Assembly: GCA_963995505.1 (NCBI GenBank)
Contig: OZ023190.1
Span: forward strand, 7,159,344 to 7,223,343
Direction of reading: 5' to 3'
DNA: 64,000 nt
Source of the DNA: Hypericum androsaemum
Taxonomy: Eukaryota; Streptophyta; Magnoliopsida; Malpighiales; Hypericaceae
Every line of letters begins with the position of its first letter. The first letter of the stretch is position 1. Both the position numbers and the translations under genes were made by a program. Below, piece after piece: positions 22,113 through 33,167 of the stretch. Below the pieces are notes generated by a model. The model was given only the letters and a program-made list of their open reading frames with translations, searched no databases and was not told the origin of the DNA.

Positions 22113-24426
22113 TGCTCGACTTCCACGACAAGGATCCGCATGTTTGGTTTTTATGTGGAGTGGGTGGGTAGGGATGTTATTCTTAATGCTTCGATTTAGG
22201 ATGTTATTGTTTACAAGTCTAATCCGTGAAGGTGTTACCGAGTGTGATCATTGGAAAACTGCAAGACAAGTTGGAATCTTTGTTGATAAGTTGCAGAGGT
22301 ATGTCATCCTCTTATTAGTAAATTTGCTGTATTGTTCTTTAGCATGTATTTTTGGCTATAAATTTGCAGAGGTATGTCATCCTCTTATTGAGGTATGATT
22401 GGCTATATATTTTTTACTGTATTTTCCGCTCTTCGCGTTGACCGTTCTTTACCATGCCTGTCCATTTCTGTTCCCCTCTTTGTGCATGACTCTGAAGGAT
22501 TGGATGTTGAATGCAGAAAGTTGATCTCCCTTGCAGAGTAACTGCGAATGCGATTCTTCGATGATGTTAAAGTCAGTGCCTTGTGCTTCCTGACAAATGC
22601 TGGCTTGCACCCAGAATGGTCTGGTACTCTTAGAACATTAACACAGTAAACGCTCTCCAAGTTGGGAGTGGCATGGAGGTCAGAAGGAAGATCCATTGTG
22701 AAATCTCCATATCCATCGCTTGTGGCGACCGGATCATGGCTTGATCTGCCTCTCTTCCTGCTTGAGTTGTGGGACATTGGATGGCAATCAATGCATCTGT
22801 AGGGAATTACAAGTTACCTAAAGATGATGGTAGATCATTTTCATTATCTTATTGTTGCTTCAAAGATGGTTGAGGTTCGACATACGTCGGGACGTATAGG
22901 CACCATGATGAAGACATGGAATCTAATGTCAGTAAGCAAAATGATCATGTCATTTTGCTTACTGACATTTGATTCCATGTCAGTAAGCGAAAATGACAGG
23001 TTAAAGAAATACGGGTTTGAAAAAATCCAGGGGGATGGCCTTGTTTCAGCAGCTAACCGTTGCTTGGAGATGTTTCCCTTTCCCTTGTGCAGCTGCAGAA
23101 AATCGCACAATTTCAGTACTAGTTCCACCTCGGCCGTCCTGTTTCCTGAAGACTTCAACTGTAGCGCATTGGCTGATCATATTGTTGATTTGTTATTGGG
23201 AATTGTTGATATGTGTAAGGTCTATGACTATGAATAGTACTCCAAATGCTGGGACATGAGTTGCTGCTCTCCAACCCCAAGGCATAAATTTGTCAAAATA
23301 ACGTGGTATCGAAACACTAACTTGATCAACTGATCCAACTACGAGTCTAATATGACTTTTTAATGACAGCAAACCTCTCTTAACATGTGGATATATATAT
23401 TATTTTTCTCCAAGTAGCCATACAATGCTCCCTACAATACGAGGGCAACAATGTGCAATGTTCATATAGTCTTCTTGTAAAATGTCAAATCATTACCCAA
23501 AGTTTTAATGAATACTCACTCACTACTCAAGGTTCTTACAAATTGACAAATAGATTTTTTTTATTCTTGCAGTTAACCTCTAAAATTTCTTGTTCATGAC
23601 TCGTGACAATGATCAGTATTAGTCAAGTGTTTTTTTTTTTATATATAATGATTAGCCAAGTGTTGCAGTTGCTGCAAACTGTTGAGTTAGGTAGAGATCT
23701 TAAAAAAGGAAATCCATCTCACTGGACGCCAAGAATTCGGATAACACAAATCATACGTTAGTTACAAGAGAGGATGCAATTAGTTCTGGTTTTACTAGCA
23801 TGATTTGTCTCATCTCTCTACATCTTCATAAAGATTTTGGTGAGGCACTTGCTCTGCATATTTGATTCTTTCAAGTTCCGATCCCATGACCGTTGTAGTA
23901 TTATGAAATTGAATTGAAAACAAGCAGGATTGCTATATATTGTAATGATTTTATATGATACTCTAAATCTTCTTCCTTTTAAAATCTCTTCTGTGATACT
24001 TGTTCTTCAAGTAAAGTAGACTCGTGCAAGGAAGAGAAAGGGTAGTTAAACTTTTGATTAACCAACACATATTAGCAGTCAACTACATCACAGATCAAGT
24101 TCATATTTCAAGTCCGAATTCCTGCCAATGAGCTTTACACGTTTCAGATTTTCCTTCACTCCCAACATCATGCGAGAAATATTAAAGAGAACCTTGACAA
24201 GGGAAAATCGGAGAGTTATACAAAATGCTTTGGCTGGAAGAGGAAGTAGAGGGATCCTGAATCTTCAGTGGAGGTCTGATCTTCCATATTATATCCAAAG
24301 CTGTTTTCGAACATATCCTTTTCAGTACCATCTCTTTGCTCGCTGTATCTTCACCATGGTAAGCTCCATCAGGTATCAACAACAAAAAAGGAAAACAAAA
24401 CTGCCACTCATGTGCGAGGGACTTGG
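22113..24426. other. Region between ACP fragment and response regulator; no confirmed gene
   Basis: The first bases continue the broken acyl carrier protein frame. A minus-strand frame from ATG at 22777 to 22403 (MSHNSSRKRGRSSHDP...) is 124 aa and resembles nothing I recognise. A plus-strand frame at 22824-23237 is also unrecognised and spans a hairpin. TTGCAGAGGTATGTCATCCT occurs twice (about 22290 and 22365). The last ~300 bp should contain the response regulator 3' UTR. Confidence 0.35.
22913..22981. repeat. 32-bp inverted repeat, near-perfect hairpin
   Basis: The left arm 22913-22944 and right arm 22950-22981 are complementary over 32 bp with one mismatch, separated by TCATG. A third partial copy of the arm core (ATGTCAGTAAGCGAAAATGA) follows directly at about 22977-22996. 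It could be a small-RNA precursor or the remains of a tiny MITE. Confidence 0.8.
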
Positions 24427-25876
24427 TTACTCTCCTCTTTGCAATTTGGGCTTCTTCAACAATATAGAAGATGGTAGTATGGGAGATGGTATCTTGGACA
24501 TCGCTGCTTCGAAAGTATGGCTCTGCATGGATGAAAAATCCATCGACGACGACGATGATGATGATGGGACAATATCATCTTGCAACTTTCTTTTGACAAC
24601 TGTTATGTTTCCTGTTTCCTCAATTTCCCCTCTCATAACAAACTCTTTCAATCTTTTCACATCAGAAAGCTTCACGGGCTTCATTAAAAAATCTTCAGCT
24701 CCTTCTTCCAAGCACCTAATCATCAGTCAGAAAAAATGAAATTAAGAGCTGCATCGTGCGTTTAATCAACTTCAAAATGAATAGGCTGATATCTAAATGC
24801 AGAAAACAGCTTCTGCCATGGCCCAGATTATAGTCATAGATAATGAATTGGCTGTTGAAATCTCAAAGTAACACAAATGATGGAAAAAATCAACTTGCCA
24901 AAAACCTAGATTTCAAGTCTAAGCTCCTAACACACTGCTGAAGTTTACGAGAAGATTAAGCTGTCAGATGGAATCTGTCGCATAAAATGGCTGCATACAA
25001 ATAAATTGCTCGTGTATATCTACCCTACAAATTTCTCATGTGCAGCCACTCCAAATATAAACCCTAAGATGGACTGGGAATTACTACGTATAAATACCGA
25101 AATAACTATCAGGGCAGCACATCAAGCATCAACAACCAGAGGGCAATACCTATCAACACGAGTCAGGACATTCTCAGATGACATGATCACTACTGGTACT
25201 TCTCGAAAGGCCATTGATCCCTGTTCCAAAACAAGATCAAAGAAACCAATAAATTACTCTAAATATAACAACTAAATCCATATCAGGAAGATTATGATAT
25301 AATGGAAACAGAGATGAGAACAGATCAGAGGTCACACCTTAATCTTTTTCAGCAGCTCATACCCTGTCATCCCGGGCATGGAGTAATCCGTCATGATGAG
25401 ATTAATCTTCAAATCCTACATGGAACAAATCCCGCAAACATAATTGAGCTCCATCACTCCTCTTAACTCTTAAATCTACCAAATAAACAGCGAATCAAAT
25501 TTCGATCTTACATTGATCCCGACAGTATTATCTTCGCCATCCAACCCTAAATACTGCAACGCTCTCACCCCGCTATCAAAAGCTGTCACTGCAAAAGAAG
25601 AAGACCCAATTCAGTCAGTCCCAAAAGGCAAAAGACCCATTTCGAGAAGAAAAACACACAAAAGCTTCTCGTGGTTCTTAAAATAAAATAAGCACCTCTA
25701 CAAGAGGAGATCCTAAGTAATCGCTCGATGACCTTCCGGTCTACGAGGCTATCATCGACGGCAAGAACATGGAGCTCCGGGTCCGACCCCAAACCAGGAC
25801 CGGCCAACACAGACGACCCGCAGAAGCCACCCACCACTTCCTCCGCCGAGCTCCGCCTCATAATCTCGCCGGCCAT
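24427..25876 (-). CDS. Type-A cytokinin response regulator, 231 aa
   Basis: Five exons join in phase: 25876-25696, 25588-25512, 25415-25338, 25220-25150 and 24715-24427. The product is a single receiver domain with a short tail. [19 protein letters not shown] places the acidic pair at residues 41-42, [10 protein letters not shown] puts the phospho-accepting aspartate at about 96, and FLMKPVK gives the conserved lysine at about 148. The tail has a poly-Ser run and no GARP DNA-binding domain, which marks it as type A rather than type B. Such proteins accept phosphate from histidine phosphotransfer proteins and dampen cytokinin signalling. The five-exon layout fits this family. The first in-frame ATG is the one chosen. 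The gene looks intact. Confidence 0.93.
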
Positions 25877-26070
25877 CTTATACACAATCAAACGCCTAGA
25901 AAAAGATTCCGTCTTTGGGCGACCCCTGATAAAATGGTAAACGGGGACCAAGTATTTAATGGTCCAGAGAGGAAAAGTCTCGACTTTGAAATGTGGGTAC
26001 TGGCGAAGAAGTTGCCAGGAAAAGAAAGGTTGAGGCTTTTATGAGATTTGTGGGGGATTTGGGTTTATAA

Positions 26071-26073
<3 letters not shown>

Positions 26074-26102
<29 letters not shown>
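26074..26102. repeat. (GA)n microsatellite upstream of the response regulator
   Basis: About 14 GA repeats lie ~200 bp before the response regulator start codon. Read on the gene strand this is a CT tract, of the kind often found in plant core promoters or 5' UTRs. Confidence 0.9.
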
Positions 26103-26107
<5 letters not shown>

Positions 26108-26664
26108 TGGGGGAAGGATAGAGTCATAGATACGGAGGATCTTGAAATATTTCCTTTGGAGATCTTAGCAAATCTTTGGACATAGATAGGGCCCACCTGT
26201 TGTGCTATTGTCCTGTCGTTTTGATTATCCCCTTCCTTTTCGGTCACTGTCCAACCAACTAGTGGTTGGATTCCCTTGGTCGGGTGAACCGCACAGAACT
26301 CCCTCCTCCCTCGAGTAGAAGCCTTTCGAAGCAAGATTTTCATGTGATCATTTCGGGGCCCACCTCCTCTACTATTTTCACGTTTTTTTTACAAGATCTA
26401 GGGGGCGATTTAGAATCTCTAATCTAATCCTTTTCAAGCGTCAAAATTATTAAGCAAAACTTTCGATTTAAAATTTATGTCATTTTGTTATTATGTGATT
26501 TTTCGTTAGCCGATAAAATTGTCACGACCGGAACTAAAGGTCAACTACATACATATACCTACGATTAATATGACAAGAAGTATGGAGAATAAGGAACATA
26601 AGTCATTTAAAAATAGGATTCAAACAACTGAATTGGATTTGGGTTTTTTACTTAAATGGTGTTG

Positions 26665-27815
26665 GGGTTTTTTTCCAAAATAGACAAAAAAATTTAGATA
26701 TATTTTCTAAATAGGCAAAAACTTAATATATTCTCAAAATATGTAAAAATTTAATTCAAAATTAAAAAAATAGGGAGACAACCCATGTACAGGTCGCCTC
26801 CATGGCAAAATTTTTCTAATAAAATAAAATATTGGAGGCGACCTGCTTATAGGTCGCCTCCCCTCCAATTTTTTTTTGGTCGATCGAACTCGATCGACTT
26901 TTGACTTCAAACGAATTTTTGTCATCGTTATACTCCGTATTTAGAAAAATTATAAACTACAAAGTTGTAGATATGTGTCTCAGCTTTGCATAAAAATTTG
27001 AATCAATTCAATCGGACTCTGGAGTAAAAATTTGTGTCTGCCAACCGAAATCAGTCGATCGAATTCGATCAGTTTTTGACTTCAAATGCATTTTTGATAT
27101 TGTTACACTCCGTATTTGGAAAGGTTATAAACTACAAAGTTGTAGATATATATCTCAGCTTTGCATAGAAATTTGAATCAACTCAATCGGACTCCGGAGT
27201 AAGAAGTTGCAAAAATTATTTTTTTTCTTCTCTTGTACTTCGATTGAAAAAATAATTTTTTCAATTTCTTACTCCGGAGTCCGATTGAGATGATTCAAGT
27301 TTCTGTGCAAAGCTGAGATATATATCTACAACTTTGTAGTTTATAACTTTTTCAAATTCAAAGTGTAAGGATGTCAAAAATAAATTTGAAGTCAAAAGCC
27401 GATCGAGTTCGATCGACTAATTTCGGTTGAGAGATACAAATTTTTACTCCGGATTCCGATTGAGTTGATTCAAGTTGCTGTACAAAACTGAGACGTATAT
27501 CTACAACTTTATAGTTTATAACTTTTCCAAATACAGAGTGTAACGATGTCGAAAATTTATTTGAAGTCAAAAATTGATCGAGTTCGATCGACCGAAATTA
27601 AAAAAAATTGGAGGGGAGGCGACCTATAAGCAAGTCGCCTCCACTGGTGCATTATTTTAATTAGTGGCAAACAAATGGAGTCGACCCGCTTATGGGTCGT
27701 CTCCCTAATTTTTTAAAATTTTTAATTAAATTTTTGTCTATTTTGGAAATATATTATGTTTTTGCCTATTTAAGAAATATATCTATATTTTTTACCTATT
27801 TAGGAAAAAAAACTC
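26665..27815. mobile_element. Foldback Mutator-like element nested in the outer TIR
   Basis: The element reads GGGTTTTTTTCC at the left and GAGTTTTTTTTCC on the reversed right end, with the 9-bp duplication ATGGTGTTG at 26656-26664 and 27816-27824. Almost the whole 1.15 kb is one imperfect palindrome with arms of about 550 bp and a small centre near 27215-27245. Each arm holds GGAGGCGACC...GGTCGCCTCC pairs and two tandem subunits of about 165 bp that start CGATCGAACTCGATCGA. It is non-coding. Confidence 0.85.
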
Positions 27816-28034
27816 ATGGTGTTGCTGTAAAAAAATTTTACAAATATGGAATCCGAAATAAAAATTTTATAAATCTGCTGTCCACATAGACAGGGTCAGA
27901 GATAATACGACTTTGGAAATCGTAAAAAGCCAATACGAAGTCGTAACAAAAATACGACCCAGAAAGTCGTGTTCTGGCTGAGTACGACAGTCCAAGTCGT
28001 ATTTGGGCGTGTACATCATCATCGTCACATGTTA

Positions 28035-28602
28035 GACCAGGCGCATCAATGACTTTCCCTTGCCCTCGCCCTGCCATGTGGCAAAAAAAATTATAAAAAA
28101 AAGATGAAAGATAAAGGCAAAACTCGCCCCCTTTCTCTCGCCCTCGCCCTCGCTTTGTTTTTTTTTTTATTTTTCTATTTAGTTAATTATATTTGGTACA
28201 ATATTATTCGTATAAATAAAATTTTTGGATATTATTTATGTGGTTAAAATAATTTAAAATTATCTATGATAAAAAATAATTATAATTTATATGAAAATTT
28301 GTATTTTTCAAATCTCTATAAATAGAGTCCAACATTAACATATTTTCGGCCACAATCTCAAATTCTCTCTTAATTACTGAATAAATATTTACGTATATTT
28401 AATATAATTTTTATATAAAAAAATGAATGTAGATAATATTTGGATGAGAGAGAAATTAATTGTTTATTCGGTGACTTAAGTTGGGGCAGGTTGCGGATGT
28501 GGGTAGAATAAGAGATAATTGGGTTGTGCTGATGTGGATGAGAGAGAAATTAATTGTTTATTCCGTGACCTAGGTTGGGGCAGGTTGCGGATGCTGATGG
28601 TC
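28035..28602. mobile_element. Harbinger-like MITE, copy A, inside the outer element
   Basis: The ends GACCAGGCGCATC and, reversed, GACCATCAGCATC are flanked by TTA on both sides (28032-28034 and 28603-28605). Inside are ATTTGGTACAATATTATTCG, a TATAAATAGAG box, and two copies of GATGAGAGAGAAATTAATTG about 95 bp apart near the right end. TTA duplication suggests the PIF/Harbinger group. Confidence 0.6.
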
Positions 28603-29839
28603 TTAGGGTAGTTGCTTGGTACAATTAGCTAAGCACACTAATTCTTCCAAAACTAAGCCCACTTCATTTTTTTTCTTGACTTTCTTACATTTGCAAATAA
28701 AAATCCTTAATTTTTTTCATAATTTTTTAAGAATTCAAAGAAGTATGCAAATTTTGTGTATAAAAATGATTTCAGCTTTTGAATTTGGTGTATTGGTCGA
28801 TATTACAAATTATGGTTGAATTTTTCTAAAATATATTATTGGGATCGAGAAAATACTACTTTAGAGAGAAAAATTTTATGTTTTTAGCTCCGAAAAAATT
28901 AATTTTGAATTTTTTTTCTCACTAAATACATGTAAATCAAAAGGTCTTATTTTTTTTGTCCATCTTCAAATCACCAATAATTTTTACATCTAGGGTTATT
29001 CAATTGTGATATTTTTGTCAAATTAGATATGTTATCAATCTATTGAGGATATTTTAATGTTGTTTTACAGTATATTGACCATGTTTACTTTGTAGCTTGG
29101 AGCATATTGTTTGTGATAAAAAAGTACTGCAATATATGGGAGCAAAAATTGAACAGTTATAATGAAAAGGAAACGAAAATAATATTTATAATTATAGTTA
29201 TAAATAGTGGCTGGCCAATCCAAATACCAAAAAAATAGGAAGTGGAAGAAGCGGACGTAGCTTTGTTTTCGGCTTTTTTTTTGGCAAGTCTATACACTCA
29301 AATTTTGCTAGAATACGACTTGGTATGTCATACTCAGCCAGAACACCACTTTATGGGCCGTATTCTATTCTGCTTCCGACTTTGCCGGTCGTATTCTGAC
29401 TTCTGGTCTTGTCTAAATGGCACTAGATTTGTAAAACTTTTATTTTAGTCTTTATATTCGTAAAATTTTTCTATTGCAACACCATTTAGGTAATAAACCC
29501 TTGGATTTGACGCCAAGAAAAATGCAATCAATTTTATGTCAACATTTTCAAATTTTATAAGTTGACACAAGGAGCTTGAGGCGTGAATACTCATCAAAGA
29601 CAAATTATAAGCTAATAAGACATATTGTAAAAGAAGAAAATCAAAGGCAAAACCGTAATAGAAGAGAGAGAGGAGAGATGGCTAAACGAAAGAGAGAAAG
29701 AAGTGCTTGATAAATATTTTGGCTTCGATTTGGACTTTAGTATCTTAATACAAATTTTAGAGGACTAAAATCAGTTTCTAAAATTATATCATAAGTTCTA
29801 CTTGTAGCAATGAATCAATATGAAATGTGTGTTGCAAAG

Positions 29840-30430
29840 TGGTGCATATTGGACGATCCGCTCGGCTAACCGAGCGGCGATTGCGAGCAAAAATTTTTTT
29901 CTTAATCCACTCCTAATGATACATGGCATAATATAATTTGTTGAAGTAAATATTAGTAGATATTATTTATTTAGTTATCATAATTAATATTATCTTTTGA
30001 TAAAATTAAAAATATAAAAATTAATATTTTTCAATTCTCTATAAATAGAGCTAAATATTGACTTATTTTGATACACAATCTAAACTTCTCTCCGTTTGTA
30101 GCTCGATTTATTTCTTTCTAATTTTGTATTCCAACTTTTGTAATCTTAATTTTGTTATTTTATTTTAATTTTTTCTTTGTTATAATTATGGATGCATAAT
30201 TTTATTTTTTTGTAATTTATATGTAAACATAAATTAAATCATAGATAATATGTGGATGAGAGAAAAATTAATTATTTATTTGGTGAGCGGATTGGATGAG
30301 ATCACCAATAAAGATGGTAAAAGATTGTGTTGGATTGGATTTGATTTGATTGAATAGTAATTTGATGAAAGAGAAATTAATTGTTTATTGGGTGAGCGGA
30401 TTGGATCCGCTCACCAATAAACGTAGTCTA
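29840..30430. mobile_element. Harbinger-like MITE, copy B, ends uncertain
   Basis: This segment shares the TATAAATAGAG block and the paired TGGATGAGAGAAAAATTAAT motif (30252 and 30361) with copies A and C. Each end carries a short hairpin: CCGCTCGG-CTAA-CCGAGCGG at 29858-29877, and a palindrome around GAGCGGATTGGATCCGCTC near 30400. Exact termini and the target duplication were not resolved. Confidence 0.45.
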
Positions 30431-30656
30431 AGAATTGAGGTGGTGGAAGTAGATCTATTTGGTAAGTAGATTCTTTGTAATTCTAAGTTAATTTTTGGAC
30501 TTTGTGTGATAAAAATGGATAGCGGAGTTCAAGAACAGTGAACAAATGAATGGGTTTTGGTATAATATCGAATTATATGGACTGCTTGCTAAAATTAGAA
30601 GTGATTCGATTATCTTGTGCTTTCTGTGAATTTATTTGGCAAAAGAGACCTTACAT

Positions 30657-30790
30657 GAACTTCTGGTGGCATTAGAACTAGCCCGCTCCATGGGCCTTTC
30701 CAGGTTTATCATTGGGTCGGACTGCCTGTCTCTGGTCTCTTCGCTACAACACCAGCGTATTGACCGGAGTGACCTGTCTGTTCTACTCTA
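30657..30790 (+). pseudogene. RNase H fragment of a LINE
   Basis: The plus-strand translation ELLVALELARSMGLSRFIIG continues SDCLSLVSSL. This is the helix and acidic-residue region of the RNase H domain at the C-terminus of plant LINE ORF2. No other part of the LINE is recognised beside it. Confidence 0.65.
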
Positions 30791-31389
30791 AGACTGTCAG
30801 AATATACAAGTTTATCCTTAAAAAAATCTTGTTAGAGAATTGGATTTTTAATCCATCGAGGAGGTTGACCCAACATAAATGTGTATATTGGGATTATATT
30901 TTAGAAGTTTATTAGAAAGATAATTCTAATTAAATATAATCTCTTAGTAATTTTGAGCAAATTATAATGTGGTCACACTACTTAGTTTTTAGTATCTATG
31001 AGATCAATGTGAAACTCGTTGAGAAAGTTTCGTATCGATGAATGATACTTGCAAAAAATTAATTCTTGGTATGAATAAAAATTGGCTTCGAAGTGATATA
31101 GTTTTTACTGGTCGTCATGAATTTAAGATTTATGACTCTCGTAACCACTCATTTATTGATCGTGGCTAATAGAGGGCATTAATAGTTGTAACTGTTCATT
31201 TATTGACCATGGTTAATAGGTGGATTAATGACCACCATTATTCCAGAATTAAATGGGGTCTCAAAACTTTTCTATAAAATGGGGCCTCCTCTTCTCATTT
31301 TTGAGACACACCAAAAACTCACATAGAGTTTTATATTCTCCTCTCCCCTTAGATGAGCACATACATTCCATCTGACTAAGTGATAGGGC

Positions 31390-32497
31390 ATACCTTGGGA
31401 GCTTACTTACCCTTGAGATCTGAAGCGATATAGGCGGGTAATATGAGCTTAAGGGCGCACAGTTTGTGATGGCCTCGTCCAGGATTAAATCTTAAGTTCG
31501 TGATATTTAGAGAGGATGGTTTGAGTGTAGTTGGAATTCGCGAAGACATGGATAGCAAGCTATAGTTATTCCGTGGAGGCATGGTTGGCAAGGAACTATG
31601 GTTATCTCAGAGAAGTATTGTTAGCTAGGCCCTGCTATGGTTGTCTAAAGGGACGTGCACGTCAAAGGTGTTAGATAGATTTTGCATTGGGCATGCGAAG
31701 CCATTGGTGACACCACGAGCGAATCGGGTATCTCATTCAAGGCCGAACAATAGAGTTTGAGGCATGTCGAGGGTTCTACTTAGTGGAATAAAAGGTTGCC
31801 CTTTGTATGCTATGGCAAGTAGCATTGGTTTGAGGCAAAAGGTCCAACGGAAGAGCGGTTCGAGATTGCGGAGCATAGGGCTGATCGAAAAATAGAGGGT
31901 ACGTCTATTGGTTGCAAGGTTGCTTCAGAAAGTGGACTCGCTAGTTTGGGTTCAATGGAGGTTAAAGAAAATAGGCCAAGCAATCTCAGAAGCTCGAGTT
32001 TGGGGGCTGGCTCTAAGTGAATGAACAAAATGTGAAGAGAAAGTTGAGATGGTTTTATTGATACAGTTATCTATGGTCCGAGATGGAGTCGGTGTAGTTT
32101 TGCAAGATCTCATGGTTCTTCGTGGGGCGGTATTTTGTCAAGGTGGAGTTTGTTGAAGTTCGGGTGGAGCTTCATGGTTCTTCCACGAGATGATTTCTAG
32201 CCAAGGTGGAGATTGTTGGGATGGCGAGAAATAGGAAAGACTTATTTCCTATTTCTATTCCTATTCTGACTAGGTTTTGGACTCCTAATCCGACCTAGTA
32301 GGTTACTTGTACACCAAGGGTTTGTATCTATATAAAGACATGTTACCCTAGGTTTTTTGTATAGCTTTGTGACTCGGAAACTCATCAATAAAAGTTCTCC
32401 TCTCTTTCCGTGGACGTAGGCATTAGGCCGAACCACGTAAACTCTTGTGTCCGTGTTCTTTATGCGATATTATTCTCTAGTTGCTAAATTCATAACA
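31390..32497 (+). mobile_element. Copia-type remnant, 3' end with LTR
   Basis: An LTR at 32214-32497 starts TGTTGGGATGGCGAG and ends CATAACA, and has the block TTTGTGACTCGGAAACTCAT also seen in the LTRs of the element at 42179-44379. The preceding 800 bp match the non-coding internal part of that element (GTTCTACTTAGTGGAATAAA, then AAGGTCCAACGG) and hold tandem motifs like AAGCTATAGTTATTCCGTGG near 31560. No coding frames survive. Whether 30830-31390 belongs to it is unclear. Confidence 0.65.
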
Positions 32498-32924
32498 CAT
32501 CTAATTGCTGAAATATGCTTTCGTCGAGGTGAGGGGGAAAAATTGAAATGATCTTTCGGTTTATAAAATTTTCATCGATTTTTTCCATTAATTTGGATTG
32601 ATGAAGAACCTAGCTGTTACATATCTGTTCATGTTGCAGTGCATTAATGGTCTTAAAGATCAACGTTTTTTCCTAATTGAGATTAGCAGAAAAGGCTAAT
32701 GAATTACAAGCAAAGTATCATAATTAGATATTAATAGTCAATTACTTGTTTGATGATATAGTTAACATGATTATTGTCTATTATTTTGTACAATATTTCT
32801 CCATGTTATATATGCTTGATAAAGTCATTGACTAGCAATAGCACGGGCGAAGTATGACTATTAGTCCTACTCTTCCTGTGACCACTGACCAGGTTACTCT
32901 CTTCTTTTTCCTTAACAAGCTTGT

Positions 32925-33167
32925 TTCTGATCTTATTTGTTAGGACCCCAAGTCTCGGAAATGGGATCTTCTTCAATCTCTCTTCTTTCCTTTTGAGATC
33001 TCTAAAATTGCTAATGTTCCTATCTATGTCAAGATTTGTGCTGATATTTTAATTTGGAAGTTCTCCGAGGATGGTAATTATACTGTAAAGAGAGGTTACC
33101 TTCTTCTCAAATCTCAAAGTTTGCTTGCGAGTCAGGCTAATTTTGCTAGTTCTAGTAATGATATTTT
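32925..33167 (+). pseudogene. LINE ORF2 C-terminal fragment, split by a hAT-like insertion
   Basis: The frame reads SRKWDLLQSLFFPFEISKIA and then WKFSEDGNYTVKRGYLLLKS, the linker typical of the zf-RVT region of plant LINEs. The reading continues after the insertion at about 34400 with PKIKNFIWRLIKNIISTDAN, the next expected motif. The two halves therefore belong together. Confidence 0.7.

Larger units (their letters stand above)
26641..29501. mobile_element. Long-TIR Mutator-like element (outer), non-autonomous
   Basis: The left end GGGTTTTTTACTTAAATGGT and reversed right end GGGTTTATTACCTAAATGGT start inverted repeats of about 200 bp (27825-28030 against 29250-29501, after removing an inner insertion). 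The flanks are TTGGATTTG at 26633-26641 and 29502-29510, an 8-9 bp target duplication depending on whether the first G belongs to the element. The arms carry repeated TACGAC/GTCGTA motifs. No transposase frame is present. The class is inferred from the long TIRs and duplication length. Confidence 0.75.

Noticed and set aside
22824..23237. 137-codon ORF on the plus strand
   Set aside because: It runs through the hairpin and has no recognisable motif; coding status could not be supported.
25877..25951. N-terminal extension of the response regulator (MVPVYHF...)
   Set aside because: The codon at 25951 is TTG, not ATG; the first in-frame ATG is at 25876.
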